DNA from: Pisolithus tinctorius
Lineage: Eukaryota > Basidiomycota > Agaricomycetes > Boletales > Pisolithaceae
DNA: 64,000 nt
Assembly: GCA_024663395.1 (NCBI GenBank)
Contig: JANFAH010000002.1
Location: 2,480,001 to 2,544,000, forward strand
Reading direction: 5' to 3'
In this document: positions 1-9,801 of the stretch, in pieces
Layout of the letters: each line of letters begins with the position of its first letter
How positions within the stretch are numbered: the stretch's first letter is position 1
Notes under the pieces: generated by a model
Seen by the model: the letters and a program-made list of their open reading frames with translations, nothing else
Databases searched by the model: none
What the model was told of the DNA's origin: nothing
Translations under genes and position numbers: made by a program

Positions 1-389
1 TGGCGCAGGGCTGGGGTTGGGTTGGTCAGGTAGACCGGGTTTGGGAAGACCGGTTAAGACCGGTGTGGCAGGGGGTGTCGACGGGGTTGGCATTCCTCCT
101 GTAGATGTCTGGAAAGTTAGACTGCTCAATACCCAATCAATCGATGGATTGTAGCAGGTGAGCCAGTCATGTCCAAGGACTATCTTACATTCAGAATCCA
201 ACAGGGCTAGAAACAGGGTTACCGGGGTGACATCGCCAGTCGCAAATTGAACCGAAAGATCTACTGCTTGAGTGATGACAAAACTTGACGACCCATCAAA
301 GAGCCGGAGTTGGATAGGGGACACGGGATAAGGGGCAAAGGAGTGTTGATTAACAAAGTCTTTATCTATGAAACTATGCATGGAACCGG
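1..389 (-). pseudogene. T2 protease (retropepsin), C-terminal side
   Basis: The minus strand is open from 389 to 1 and reads as the body of a Ty3/gypsy retropepsin. After the active site it contains SMHSFID, later [16 protein letters not shown] (about 200-150), then YNPSIDW. The LGHDWL stretch matches the conserved second motif of fungal gypsy proteases. The DSG catalytic triad itself is cut: its Asp and most of the Ser codon lie beyond T1, at 11763-11770. After the domain the frame runs into a Pro/Gly-rich linker and leaves the window before RT. It is disrupted as a gene only by the T1 insertion. Confidence 0.8.
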
Positions 390-859
390 TGTAGGGAACG
401 CGAACCTTTTCCCTACAAGAAGTCGCGCTTCTGTTAGGTTGAAGGGAAGGTTTGAGGGTGAAGGATGTAAGAGAGAGTCGAGGAGGATTCGGGCTTAGGG
501 GTTGTGGCTGAGAAAGGACTTGGTGTCGAAACATAGAGAGCTGACTAAGCGCGCGGGTGGTCACGGCGCGTGCCACGTCACTTAACAACTACGGTACACC
601 AGAGAGGACTACACTGTACTAGTCATCCCGGCCTACTCTGTGTCTTGCTTGGAGGAGCAAAATTTCACTACTTCAGCTCTTTTCTGCCAAGGTTCTTCTT
701 TAGAGTCAAGAATTATATTCTCGGGCGAGTTCCCTTTGCGTTCGTCTAAAGTACTTACCCTGCATCCAGACCGAAGCCCCTTCAGGGTCGACCCGACTCG
801 AGCGGAACCTACCTCTTCTGGAGTCGGAGTTCTCGGCCAACAGAAAACACTATCTTACA
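390..859 (+). repeat. T1 5' LTR
   Basis: A 470-bp direct repeat of 11289-11758, starting TGTAGGGAAC and ending CTATCTTACA. It differs from the 3' copy at 417, 440, 726 and 819; every difference is a transition at a CpG. Confidence 0.97.
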
Positions 860-861
860 CT

Positions 862-877
862 TGGAGCCCACCGCGAG
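862..877 (+). other. T1 primer-binding site
   Basis: TGGAGCCCACCGCGAG begins two bases after the 5' LTR. A PBS that starts with TGG pairs with the CCA end of a tRNA, as expected for tRNA-primed Ty3 elements. The tRNA species cannot be named without a tRNA set. Confidence 0.7.
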
Positions 878-921
878 GGGCTTCAACCGACAAACAGGAA
901 GTAAAGTACAACCTCAGGCGA

Positions 922-2718
922 ATGGCAGCTAGGGTCGCCCACAAGGAGAGACATAAGAAAGCGAAAGAGGCACTCAGAGCAAGGAAGAAAGCAACGCCTC
1001 CCCGTTTAGCTAAGTCATCTCTTGAGAAGCTCCCCACTGAAGTTCCTCTTCCAGAATCCCCAGAACCGGAGGGGCCGAAACAGATCCGAGAACCCACCTT
1101 CACAGAATACCGAACACCGGCGCCGGTCATCGGATCAAACTCAGAAACATCGTTCAGTTCGACAGAAGAAGCAGCGAAGCTCCTACAAGAACCACCTTCA
1201 CCGCTCACGGAATTACCTCTCACAGTATTCATAGAGGAGTCCGAAGACGTTCCATTTTCCATTCCTACATTTACAGGAGCAAAAGTTGATACTACTGGCT
1301 TAGAGGACATGTATGAAGCGATCTGGGACGACGGGCGACCGACGAGCTCGTCGAGGTTCGTGATGCCTAAGAAAGAAAAGGAAGAAGAATTACCGCCGTT
1401 CACGACCTACTGGGACAAAGGAAAGGAAAGGGCGACAGAGCAGCCGCCTGACAGAATCTACGTCAACGAACCAAAAGCTGCGGTCCACCGAGGACGGACC
1501 AGAGAAAGGTCGAGAAGCAGAGGAAGGTCGCCCTCGAGGTCGAGGACAAGGGCGAGGTCGAGACATAGGTCGGGACGTAGGGAGAGGTCGTCCTCGAGGT
1601 CGAGGTCGAGGCACGAATACAAGTACAGATCGACTTCCAGGTCGAGTCATAGAATGAGGCACAGGTCGAAGTCCCGTCGCCATGGACATAGAAGGTCGGA
1701 CAAGTCGAGGAGTAGACACCATAGGAGGTCCTACTCCACAGACAGTTCATCGAGCAACTCGAGCAAGGAAGAAGAAAGAAGAAGGTATCACAGGCGCAAG
1801 GAGAAAAGACGCGAGAAGGAACGTCGCTCGAGATATAGATCTCCGTCTACAGAAGCACGGGAGCCGAGGAGGAGAATGGCCCAGCCAGAAGAACTGTCTG
1901 AAGGGCAACGTATCCTTAGGCTTCTCGGACAAGGCGCCCTGGCATCTGACAAACCCAAGCCGCTCGAGAAAATGCCCTCTAGGTCTTCGGACAAAGCGCC
2001 CAAGTTTTCAGGGAAAACAGCTGATCTGGTTCGTTACCTGGAAGAAATTCATCACCTGTGTAAGAAGGCAGGGTGTACAGACGAGTATGAGTGGCCGAAG
2101 TGGGCCATATGGTACCTGGACAACGATACGGCGAACTTGTGGACGCAACTTTTAGAAGAGACGACAGGTAGATGGGACGAGTTCGTGGAAGTGCTGGCGA
2201 ATGTGTACCCAGGCGCAGGAGAACGAGAGAAGAGATACGTCAAAGCGGACCTGGTCGATCTCGTTCGAGCGCAGTCCAGGAAGGTTATAGCGACGGAAGA
2301 GGACCTCGGAGAGTATCTTCGACAGTATGAGACCATAGCGGGCTATCTTAACAGACGCTACAAGCTCACTCAGGAGGACTACGACGGTTACTTCTGGGAG
2401 GGCTTGGATCCAGAACTTCAGAAAGATACGCTCGAAAACCTGAAGTTTAGAAATGGCTTACGCGATTCGGACGACCCCTGGCCTATGAACAAGGTCCTAC
2501 GAGAAATAAAAGAGTTGCTGAGGCACGGGTACCATATGACGAGAAGCCGTGCTGCGAGGAGGGGTGTCATTCAGTTATCGCCCGGAGAGGAAGCCGGGAG
2601 GATAGTGCGCGATTTGGTCCAGAGGCAGCCTCAGGTTCGGGCGGAAGCACAGGCCCAGAGAAGGGCAGCACCTGTACCGGCCAGAAACGTTGTCGAAGGA
2701 GCACGTGAACCACCTTGA
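922..2718 (+). CDS. gag: T1 Gag with SR-rich domain
   Basis: The first in-frame ATG is at 922; the open frame upstream lies in the LTR and leader. The 598-residue product has an acidic/Pro N-terminus, then a long Arg-Ser domain (about 1490-1870) rich in RS, SR and RR dipeptides, like a splicing-factor SR domain. A capsid-like helical region follows from about 2000 to 2550 (LVRYLEEIHHLCKKAG, WPKWAIWYLDNDTANLWTQL). It ends at TGA 2716-2718, but the same frame continues directly into a zinc knuckle and protease. The TGA is therefore either a read-through stop or, more likely, a CGA to TGA mutation that split one Gag-PR frame. Confidence 0.85.
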   Translation: MAARVAHKERHKKAKEALRARKKATPPRLAKSSLEKLPTEVPLPESPEPEGPKQIREPTFTEYRTPAPVIGSNSETSFSSTEEAAKLLQEPPSPLTELPLTVFIEESEDVPFSIPTFTGAKVDTTGLEDMYEAIWDDGRPTSSSRFVMPKKEKEEELPPFTTYWDKGKERATEQPPDRIYVNEPKAAVHRGRTRERSRSRGRSPSRSRTRARSRHRSGRRERSSSRSRSRHEYKYRSTSRSSHRMRHRSKSRRHGHRRSDKSRSRHHRRSYSTDSSSSNSSKEEERRRYHRRKEKRREKERRSRYRSPSTEAREPRRRMAQPEELSEGQRILRLLGQGALASDKPKPLEKMPSRSSDKAPKFSGKTADLVRYLEEIHHLCKKAGCTDEYEWPKWAIWYLDNDTANLWTQLLEETTGRWDEFVEVLANVYPGAGEREKRYVKADLVDLVRAQSRKVIATEEDLGEYLRQYETIAGYLNRRYKLTQEDYDGYFWEGLDPELQKDTLENLKFRNGLRDSDDPWPMNKVLREIKELLRHGYHMTRSRAARRGVIQLSPGEEAGRIVRDLVQRQPQVRAEAQAQRRAAPVPARNVVEGAREPP

Positions 2719-4173
2719 GAAATAATTTGCTTTTTCTGTTTCCTTCAAGGACACCGCACGAGGACTTGTCGCATGTTGGAAAGATATCGCGCGGCCGGCA
2801 GGTGTGTCGTCGAAGACGATAGGGTAAAGTTCAACGACGGCACACGCGTTCCTCGAACGGACGAGCCGATGTGCCAGTTGATAGACGAATGGATGGCAAG
2901 GGACAGGAGGAGGAGAGAGGAGCAGCAAGCACCCATCGTTCGCATCGAGCACGAAGAGGATCCTCCGATGAACGCGAATATGTTCGTAGCAGCGCACAAC
3001 GCCTTCCAATATGTTGAGAGAGCTAGGATCGAAGAGTATGTTTCAGATGGAGAGGATACGGCCGAGGAGGTCATTTCGGAGACTGAGTACGAAGCGCGAC
3101 GAGCAGAAACGGAACAGGCGTTCGCAGCAGCTCGAAGGGAAGAGAATAAGCAGCAGCGAAAGACCCCGAAGTTCGATGGAGTGGCGGTACCCAGGAAAGA
3201 GAAACGAACAGCGACCTCGACAGCAGAACAGCCAGGGCCTAGTCGGTCCGGCTCGACGGATGCTCCCGAAGCAAGCTCAAAGGACAAAGGAAAGCAACCA
3301 GACAGGAGTGCCGGCGGGTCGCAAGGACCCACATCTGTGCCAAAGACCCAGCCGCGTGTCACAGAAGACCAAGATGCGGGAAGGAAAGGTTATAGGTATA
3401 CGAGTCTGTTCGAAGACCCTACAGCAGCGATGAGGGTTTTGAACCAGTATTTGGACCAGTCAGTTACGATTCCGGGAAGGGATCTACTCGCTATAAGTCC
3501 AGACGTTCGGAGAGAGTTCAAGGACAGAGCAATGACGAAGCGAGTAGCGCTCGGTGCAACCTTCTCGGGCGCGTTGGATAGGTGGGAAGGGTCGCCGCAG
3601 TCAATTGACATGAGGGCGTTCGAGTGCGGTATAGGAGATGAGAGGTACGCGCAGACGGATTCGATGCCACTTACGATGGTAGAGGTCGAGCTGGCTGGGA
3701 AGGTCATGCTCGAAGGGATTCTCGACAGCGGTTCGCAGATAGTGGCTTTGCGACAGGAAATCGCTGAAGTTCTGCGTCTCCCCATAGAGAGGGATAGTCG
3801 AATCATTATGGAAGCCGCGAACCAATCGAAGGACGAAACGCTGGGCCTGGTGCGAGATGCTTCGCTCAGGATCGGTCCAGCGGAAGTGCGAGTGCCGATT
3901 CAGGTTGTCAAGTCGGCTCCCTTCGATATCCTTTTGGGCAGGCCGTTCCTGTGTGCGATTCGAGCTAGGACACAAGACTTTAGGAACGGACAACAGACGC
4001 TCGAGTTTACGGATCCGGAAACAGAAAAGAGGATCCAAGTCTCACCACAGCCGAGAAGGTCCCTCGCCCAGTTCCCTCAGTTTAGGGACGCGGTCTTGCA
4101 GAGGGAGTATATTCGGAGGATAGGGCGCAAACCCCAGAAGGTACAATGTCGATCTAGGGACGAGGGTTTTTAG
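2719..4173 (+). CDS. T1 nucleocapsid zinc knuckle and aspartic protease
   Basis: This is in the same frame as gag, just after TGA 2716-2718. It opens with a C-x2-C-x4-H-x4-C zinc knuckle at 2728-2769, then a charged linker, then a retropepsin: GILDSGSQIVAL (about 3720) is the DSG catalytic loop and FDILLGRPFL (about 3925) the conserved second motif. The first ATG is 2773, but the knuckle lies upstream of it, so the protein is probably translated as part of Gag-PR. The frame stops at TAG 4171-4173, which follows the slippery heptamer GGGTTTT, so RT is reached by a -1 shift after the protease. Confidence 0.85.
   Translation, partial: EIICFFCFLQGHRTRTCRMLERYRAAGRCVVEDDRVKFNDGTRVPRTDEPMCQLIDEWMARDRRRREEQQAPIVRIEHEEDPPMNANMFVAAHNAFQYVERARIEEYVSDGEDTAEEVISETEYEARRAETEQAFAAARREENKQQRKTPKFDGVAVPRKEKRTATSTAEQPGPSRSGSTDAPEASSKDKGKQPDRSAGGSQGPTSVPKTQPRVTEDQDAGRKGYRYTSLFEDPTAAMRVLNQYLDQSVTIPGRDLLAISPDVRREFKDRAMTKRVALGATFSGALDRWEGSPQSIDMRAFECGIGDERYAQTDSMPLTMVEVELAGKVMLEGILDSGSQIVALRQEIAEVLRLPIERDSRIIMEAANQSKDETLGLVRDASLRIGPAEVRVPIQVVKSAPFDILLGRPFLCAIRARTQDFRNGQQTLEFTDPETEKRIQVSPQPRRSLAQFPQFRDAVLQREYIRRIGRKPQKVQCRSRDEGF
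4164..4170 (+). promoter_or_regulatory. -1 ribosomal frameshift heptamer GGGTTTT (T1)
   Basis: In the gag-PR frame the codons read GAG GGT TTT TAG. GGGTTTT fits the X XXY YYZ rule and ends at the stop. The -1 frame is open across it and continues uninterrupted into pol (4170-8081). Confidence 0.7.
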
Positions 4174-4214
4174 ACTTCGTCCAGGACTCGAATAGCCAGC
4201 GAGGAGATGTTTCG

Positions 4215-7200
4215 ATGGGATCAGCCACCCCTGTAAGGCTGGGATATCTCGCTCAGCCTATAGCGGTATATAAGAACGAAGCAAGTACATACGTCTCGGA
4301 CTTCGACTCGCAGTTTCAAGATATAACTGAAAACAGAAAACAAGAATCGACATTAGACATAGAGGCGACTGGCCATAGAGTTTCTTTTAGATCGAGCATG
4401 AATAACGCACTGACTTTTCCCGCAGGTATAGAAGTAGAATCGCAAGATGTTTATCGCAAGGACGCAGGACAGTATCGAAGAGATGAACCCTTTCGTAAGG
4501 GATGCGAAGAAGGAGGAATGGATAGAAGCATCAAGGAAGAAGGTCGAAGTGAAGAAACAGAGATTGAGCGCCCAGGGGCAAAACTGAAAGGTTACAAGAT
4601 GATATTCGCGATGACAGAGGAGGACTTCGAGTCCTCGGGTTTACGTTTCGAATCTTATTTGGTGGAGAGTCTGACCACCGAGCTACAGGACGAGGAAGAA
4701 TGGATAAAGCAAGTGATGAAGTACAAACCCGTGGTGAAGAAGGTTCGGCTGGTAGTGACAGAGACGCCAGCCAAGTTTAGAGTCGAGAGGAGGGAAGTGG
4801 GGGACCCGTTGGCTAACCTCCCTCAGATACCAGTTAAACCCCCAGAGTTCACCCCCGGGGAACGACTTACCCAGGAGCGAGCAGACAAGTTCGAATGGGA
4901 CCCAGGCGGATTTTTGTGGCACGAAGAACTCAAACTAGTCAAGTGGCTAGTGAGAATCCACGAGAAGGCTTTTGCTTGGGACGCGAGCGAAAGGGGGACG
5001 TTCAGAGAGGATATGTTTCCGCCTCTCAAGATTCCGACGGTCCCGCACAAACCATGGGTGTATCGGAATATACCCATTCCACCAGCGATCTATGGGGACG
5101 TCGTGCAAATAATCAAGGAAAAGATCGCAGCAGGAGTTTACGAACTGTCAACTTCGTCTTATCGATCGAGATGGTTTTGCATAGTGAAGAAGGATGGGAA
5201 GTCGTTGCGGCTGGTCCACGACTTACAGCTGCTCAATGCGGTTTCGATACAGGATTCAGGAGTTCCTCCGCACGTGGATAGTATCGCAGAAGAGTTCGCA
5301 GGACATTCGGTGTATGGCATGTACGACCTTATGGTCAGTTACGACCACCGAGTGATCCATGAAGACTATCGAGACCTTACGACCTTTCAAACGCCAATCG
5401 GCACGTTCAGGTTGACCAAACTCCCCATGGGCTACACGAACGCTGTACAAGTGTTCCACGGGGATGTGTCGTTTACGCTCAGGGAGGAAACACCGGAAGT
5501 AACCATGCCATTCATTGACGACATACCAGTAAAAGGACCGCGAACGAGGTACATGAGAGAGGACGGAACGTATGAAACGATTGAGGGGAATTCGGGGATC
5601 AGGAGGTTCGTATGGGAGCACCTCATCAGCACTAATCGAGTTTTACAGCGCCTCGAGCACATCGGAGCGACTGTCTCTGCAAAGAAATTTGCAGTGGCGG
5701 TCCCGTCTATCACTGTAGTGGGGCACAAGGTTTCGTACGAAGGCCGAATACCCGACGAATCCAAAGTACAGAAGATTCGAGATTGGCCCTATTGCAAGAA
5801 CGTCACAGAAGTGCGAGGCTTCTTAGGCCTCTGCAGCTACTGCTGCATCTTCATTCGAGACTATGCAAAGAGGGCGAAACCGTTGATCGAGTTGACCAAG
5901 AAAGGAGTAGTCTTCAGGTTCGACAAAGTACACAAAGCAGCGATGGACGACTTAAAGGAAGCGCTCGCCAACTCGCCAGCGTTAAGACCGATAGATTACA
6001 AGTCGGGACGGCGAGTCATTTTGGCCGTTGACACCTCGCACATGGCAGTAGGCTACCTGCTTTTACAGGTCGGAGAAGATTCGAAGCGTTATCCGTCAAG
6101 GTTCGGATCGATCGCGTTCAACGAAAGGGAAAGTCGCTATAGCCAGGCGAAGCTAGAGTTGTTCGGCCTATTTTGCGCGCTTCGGGACGTACGCAACCAC
6201 ATATTCGGAGTTAAAGATTTAGCTGTGGAAGTCGACGCCAAGTACATCAAGGGTATGATCAATAACCCCGACCTGCAACCGAATGCAACCATCAATCGAT
6301 GGATTGCTGGTATACTCCTCTTCGAGTTCGAACTGATACACGTACCGGCGGAGAAGCATAGAGGCCCAGACGGGTTATCGAGGAGACCTCGAGCAGATGA
6401 GGATCCGGAACCGGAGGACGATTACGAAGATTGGATCGACGAGGTAGGATCGTTCGCAGTCGAACTCCTCAACCCTCAGCGAGGCGAACGAGAAGAAGCT
6501 TTCTTTCAAAGTCGAAAGGTAGTCGAACTGAAACTAGGATGGATCCCCTACGTTGGAGAACAGAGATCAGAGAGGTCGAGCGAAGCGACCGAGACCCAGG
6601 TGGTTTTATCACAGGCGTCAGGGATGGATGCTACCGCTGATATAGAAATCCCTAGGACAGAGAAAGGGAGGCGACAAGACGAACGGTTGGAAGTAGTTCG
6701 CAAGTTCCTCGAAGATCAACAGCGACCGCCTGGAATGTTGGACTTGGATCTGAACTCGTTAATCAAATATGCGGCGAGATTCTTCCTGAAGAACGGAGAA
6801 CTGTGGCACCGGGAACCGAGGGGACAGCATCAAGTAGTACCCGTGTATGAGAAACGCCTGGAGTTGATGAAGCAAGCGCACGACGATTTGGGTCACAAGG
6901 GAGTGTTCCCCACTAAGTCGAGATTACTGATCCGCTTTTGGTGGCCGTCGCTAGATCGAGATGTACGATGGTTCCTCCGTACCTGCCATGAGTGTCAAAT
7001 TCGACGCATGGATAAAATCCATATCCCACCTGTCGTGGCCATGCCAGAGCCTCTGTTTTACAAGGCATACATGGATTCGATGGTGATGCCGAAGTCGAAT
7101 GGATTCCGGTACATAGTACAAGCTAGGTGTTCTCTGACTTCGTATCCTGAGTGGCAGATGCTGCGTGCAGAGACAGGACAAACCTTAGGACGATTCATAT

Positions 7201-8081
7201 TCGAACAGATCTTGTGTCGGTGGGGTGCCGTAGGAGAGATTGTCACGGACAACAGCTCCGCGTTCAAACAGGCCCTCGCCTACCTCGCGAAGAAGTATGA
7301 TATCAGGCATATAAAGATTTCGGCATACAATTCTCAAGCCAATGGAGTGGTCGAGAGAAGACATCTAACTGTTCGAGAGGCTCTCATCAAGACTTGTGAA
7401 GGCGAAGTGGGCAAATGGTCGTTGTACGCACTGACGGTGTTCTGGGCCGAAAGGGTGACGACACAAAAGTCGACGAAACTTTCGCCGTATCAGATGGTCC
7501 ATGGGATCGAGCCGAGATTGCCGTTCGACTTCGCCGAAGCGACTTTTCTGACGAATTGGGACAAGGATAAGTATTCGACCGAAGAACTGATATCGTATAG
7601 GTGCCGCCAGCTGCAGCGAAGACAGGAAGACTTACGGCGGGTTCGTCAACAAGTATACAAGGCACGGTGCCAGATGGCAAAGGAGTTCGAACAGAGGGTG
7701 AAAAGGTCGATACGAAGCTACGAGTTCGAACCAGGAGCGCTAGTCTTAGCTCGCAATACGAGAATCGAGAAGGAACTCGATCGCAAGACGAAGCCAAGAT
7801 ACCTAGGCCCTATGGTTGTCGTCAGGCGAACTGAAGGGGGTTCATACCTATTAGCTGAGCTTGACGGCTCGATTTCCCGACTTCGATACGCCGCTTTTCG
7901 CTTACTCCCTTATTATTCTAGGAAACGAATCTCGATAGCAGTAGAAGAACTCACGAACCGAAGTGAAGAAGAGCTGCGCAGGCTCGAAGAAGAATCGATA
8001 GAGGACGAATCGATCCCCGAAGCCGAGGACATCTTACGAGAAGAGGACGTCGAAGCGAGCGAGTCAGGTGAGAGTATCTGA
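4215..8081 (+). CDS. pol: T1 Pol: reverse transcriptase, RNase H, integrase
   Basis: A 1288-residue frame from its first ATG; the frame is already open from 4170, consistent with -1 frameshift expression. RT shows YRSRWFCIVKKDGK, LVHDLQLLN, a YDL metal site and FIDDIPVKG as the YxDD-box variant. RNase H shows ILAVDTSHMAVGYLLLQ, KLELFGLFCAL and VEVDAKYI. Integrase shows an H-x3-H/C-x2-C finger (HDDLGHKG ... CHECQ), catalytic D (YMDSMV), D (IVTDNSSAF) and E (ANGVVERRH), then a GPY/F-like module (RYLGPMVVV). The acidic tail has no chromodomain. No internal stop is present and all catalytic residues are in place, so Pol could be active. Unusual for the superfamily are F for Y in the RT box and a Tyr-rich first motif (GMYDLMVSYDHR). 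Confidence 0.93.
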   Translation: MGSATPVRLGYLAQPIAVYKNEASTYVSDFDSQFQDITENRKQESTLDIEATGHRVSFRSSMNNALTFPAGIEVESQDVYRKDAGQYRRDEPFRKGCEEGGMDRSIKEEGRSEETEIERPGAKLKGYKMIFAMTEEDFESSGLRFESYLVESLTTELQDEEEWIKQVMKYKPVVKKVRLVVTETPAKFRVERREVGDPLANLPQIPVKPPEFTPGERLTQERADKFEWDPGGFLWHEELKLVKWLVRIHEKAFAWDASERGTFREDMFPPLKIPTVPHKPWVYRNIPIPPAIYGDVVQIIKEKIAAGVYELSTSSYRSRWFCIVKKDGKSLRLVHDLQLLNAVSIQDSGVPPHVDSIAEEFAGHSVYGMYDLMVSYDHRVIHEDYRDLTTFQTPIGTFRLTKLPMGYTNAVQVFHGDVSFTLREETPEVTMPFIDDIPVKGPRTRYMREDGTYETIEGNSGIRRFVWEHLISTNRVLQRLEHIGATVSAKKFAVAVPSITVVGHKVSYEGRIPDESKVQKIRDWPYCKNVTEVRGFLGLCSYCCIFIRDYAKRAKPLIELTKKGVVFRFDKVHKAAMDDLKEALANSPALRPIDYKSGRRVILAVDTSHMAVGYLLLQVGEDSKRYPSRFGSIAFNERESRYSQAKLELFGLFCALRDVRNHIFGVKDLAVEVDAKYIKGMINNPDLQPNATINRWIAGILLFEFELIHVPAEKHRGPDGLSRRPRADEDPEPEDDYEDWIDEVGSFAVELLNPQRGEREEAFFQSRKVVELKLGWIPYVGEQRSERSSEATETQVVLSQASGMDATADIEIPRTEKGRRQDERLEVVRKFLEDQQRPPGMLDLDLNSLIKYAARFFLKNGELWHREPRGQHQVVPVYEKRLELMKQAHDDLGHKGVFPTKSRLLIRFWWPSLDRDVRWFLRTCHECQIRRMDKIHIPPVVAMPEPLFYKAYMDSMVMPKSNGFRYIVQARCSLTSYPEWQMLRAETGQTLGRFIFEQILCRWGAVGEIVTDNSSAFKQALAYLAKKYDIRHIKISAYNSQANGVVERRHLTVREALIKTCEGEVGKWSLYALTVFWAERVTTQKSTKLSPYQMVHGIEPRLPFDFAEATFLTNWDKDKYSTEELISYRCRQLQRRQEDLRRVRQQVYKARCQMAKEFEQRVKRSIRSYEFEPGALVLARNTRIEKELDRKTKPRYLGPMVVVRRTEGGSYLLAELDGSISRLRYAAFRLLPYYSRKRISIAVEELTNRSEEELRRLEEESIEDESIPEAEDILREEDVEASESGESI

Positions 8082-8192
8082 GGCCTCCAGTTGTAGATAT
8101 TGGTGTACTCGTTCAACCGAGGCACCTTGACTATCGGCTCGAATTCGAGCGTAATTCGGTGCGACTCGCACCCCGACTTGCACATGCTGATC

Positions 8193-8277
8193 AAAAATAA
8201 AAAATATAAAAAATAAAAATAAAAATAAAAAAATAAAAAAATAAAAAAATAAAAATAAAAATAAAAATAAAAAATAA
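8193..8277 (+). repeat. A-rich microsatellite (AAAAAT-type) in T1
   Basis: An 85-bp run of A4-7T units, with no other bases, between the pol stop and the antisense gene's 3' end. It may serve as a shared polyadenylation or terminator region for the two convergent transcripts (inference). Confidence 0.9.
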
Positions 8278-8390
8278 GTCACGACGTTCGGACGATTCGA
8301 AAAACGCTGATCAATTCTGTGTTGGACAGGGATATACATGAGGTACGACGACGGGGCTGTTGAAGCCCAGAAAAGAGATAGTGCAAGATA

Positions 8391-9801
8391 CTAATCACGC
8401 GATTTCCTCTTGCCCAACGCCTTCTCGGACGCGACGTGGCCCTTCGAGGCCTGGTCTAACACTTTGGTCGCAGCACGAAGGGCTTCGCGAAGAACGACCA
8501 ACATCTCGGCATTGGAAAGCGAAGGCAGCGAAGGAGGGGAGCTAGAAGTCGAGGGGGTTGGCACCGAGATAGAGGAAGACGTGCCAGAAGTCGAAGGGGG
8601 AGGAGTCGGACTGGGAGATGGAGACTTGACACGAGCGCACTTCGAAGCGCGAGCAGGCCTTTGGGTGATCTCGACTACAGGCTTGGCAGGGTAACGAGGA
8701 GGGGTGAGAGCAGGAGGAGTTGAGCCCGTACAAAGCGCTTGGACCCAGGCTTGGGACTGTGCCGAGTCGTTCTGGAGCGATGTCAGCAAGACGCCTTAGG
8801 ACGAAAAGAGGGTGGACGACACGCACGTATAAGGGGCAAGTATAACGAAGTTGACGACAACGCGCGCATTTGAGCCCCAAGGCTCCAGAGCAGACAGCTC
8901 GAGCGACGCGACAACGGTCGCAGGGGACAGGCGGGTAGATGGGGAAACCGCCATCCTTCGAAGTACGTTCGACGAGCTCGATGTGCCAATCGGGACGGTA
9001 GACCCGCCATTGGAGACCGGACTCCCCGAGACGGTCTGCGTTCTGGATCTCGAAGAGTCAGCTAAGGGACGAAGAAAAAACGAAGGAGGTTAAGACACAC
9101 CGAAGGGCAGTCAAGAGACGCGTGGCCAGTCAGTGGAGAGTCGGCAGGAAGACGGTCAAGGCCAGACTCGGAAACGTTGAGTGTCTGGCGGGTGGGCGTG
9201 GTAGGATCCGCAGGTGCGGCAGCGTCTGGGGCAGAGACCGGACAATCGGGCGAAACGGTTGGCGTAAGAGGAGAAGGAGGGTCCAAGTGACCCGGGAGCG
9301 AGGGAGAGGGCGTACGAGAAGGCGCGACGGTGGACGTGGACATGGATGTGGACGACAGAGCGTCCGGGAGCGTGTCGAAGGTGGGAAGGTCGAGAGTAGG
9401 CCTGGGGTCCGGTTCCTGGACGACAGTGGTCGCAGGCGTGGGCTCTGCGAGGGTATGGTCGACCGGGGCAGCGGTAGTTGCGGGAACCGGTTCGTCTTGG
9501 ACAACGTCAGCGGGAGGAGCGTCGACCGGTAGCGCAGGAGGGGAAGCGGCTTGAGGTTCGGGAACCGTAGGAGCCGGCGATGGGCCCTGTAGCGACGGGG
9601 TAGTGTCAACGAAACGACCGTCAGGGAAAAGAAAAAAAGACCACGCACCATCAACGACCCCAGACGCACCAACAGCGCATTTCTCGACTCTGTGTCTCCC
9701 TGCGACGATCCCAGCAGGAGCTGGAGGACGGAGGCGGCACGCGCGAGGTCGTCAACCGGGACGCCAACGTTGGGAGACGAGTCGTTGGGGTTGGACGACA
9801 T
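8391..9801 (-). CDS. Antisense spliced gene in T1: Zn2Cys6-type cluster protein
   Basis: Minus-strand model in four exons: 9801-9649, 9586-9101, 9048-8827 and 8771-8391. The introns are 62, 52 and 55 nt, all GT-AG, and the total is 413 codons plus stop. The N-terminus (MSSNPNDSSPN, then DDLARAASVLQLLL) is helical; exon 2 is Pro/Thr/Ser-rich. Exon 3 holds six cysteines spaced C-x2-C-x6-C-x7-C-x2-C-x6-C (residues about 256-284), which fits the fungal Zn(II)2Cys6 DNA-binding consensus. Exon 4 is Ser/Pro-rich with a helical, basic tail ending KRKSRD. A pyrimidine-rich stretch (rc of 9802-9870) precedes the ATG, as in fungal core promoters. It converges on pol. Usual Zn2Cys6 regulators carry the cluster near the N-terminus, so a role as a regulator of the element is inference. 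The second intron's acceptor has an alternative. Confidence 0.65.

Noticed and set aside
640..921. Coding frame through the T1 5' LTR
   Set aside because: It has no ATG and is repeated in the 3' LTR (11539-11772). It is LTR and leader sequence, not protein.
4215..8081. Chromodomain at the end of T1 Pol
   Set aside because: The tail after the GPY/F-like module is acidic and Glu-rich, without the aromatic cage residues seen in T3.
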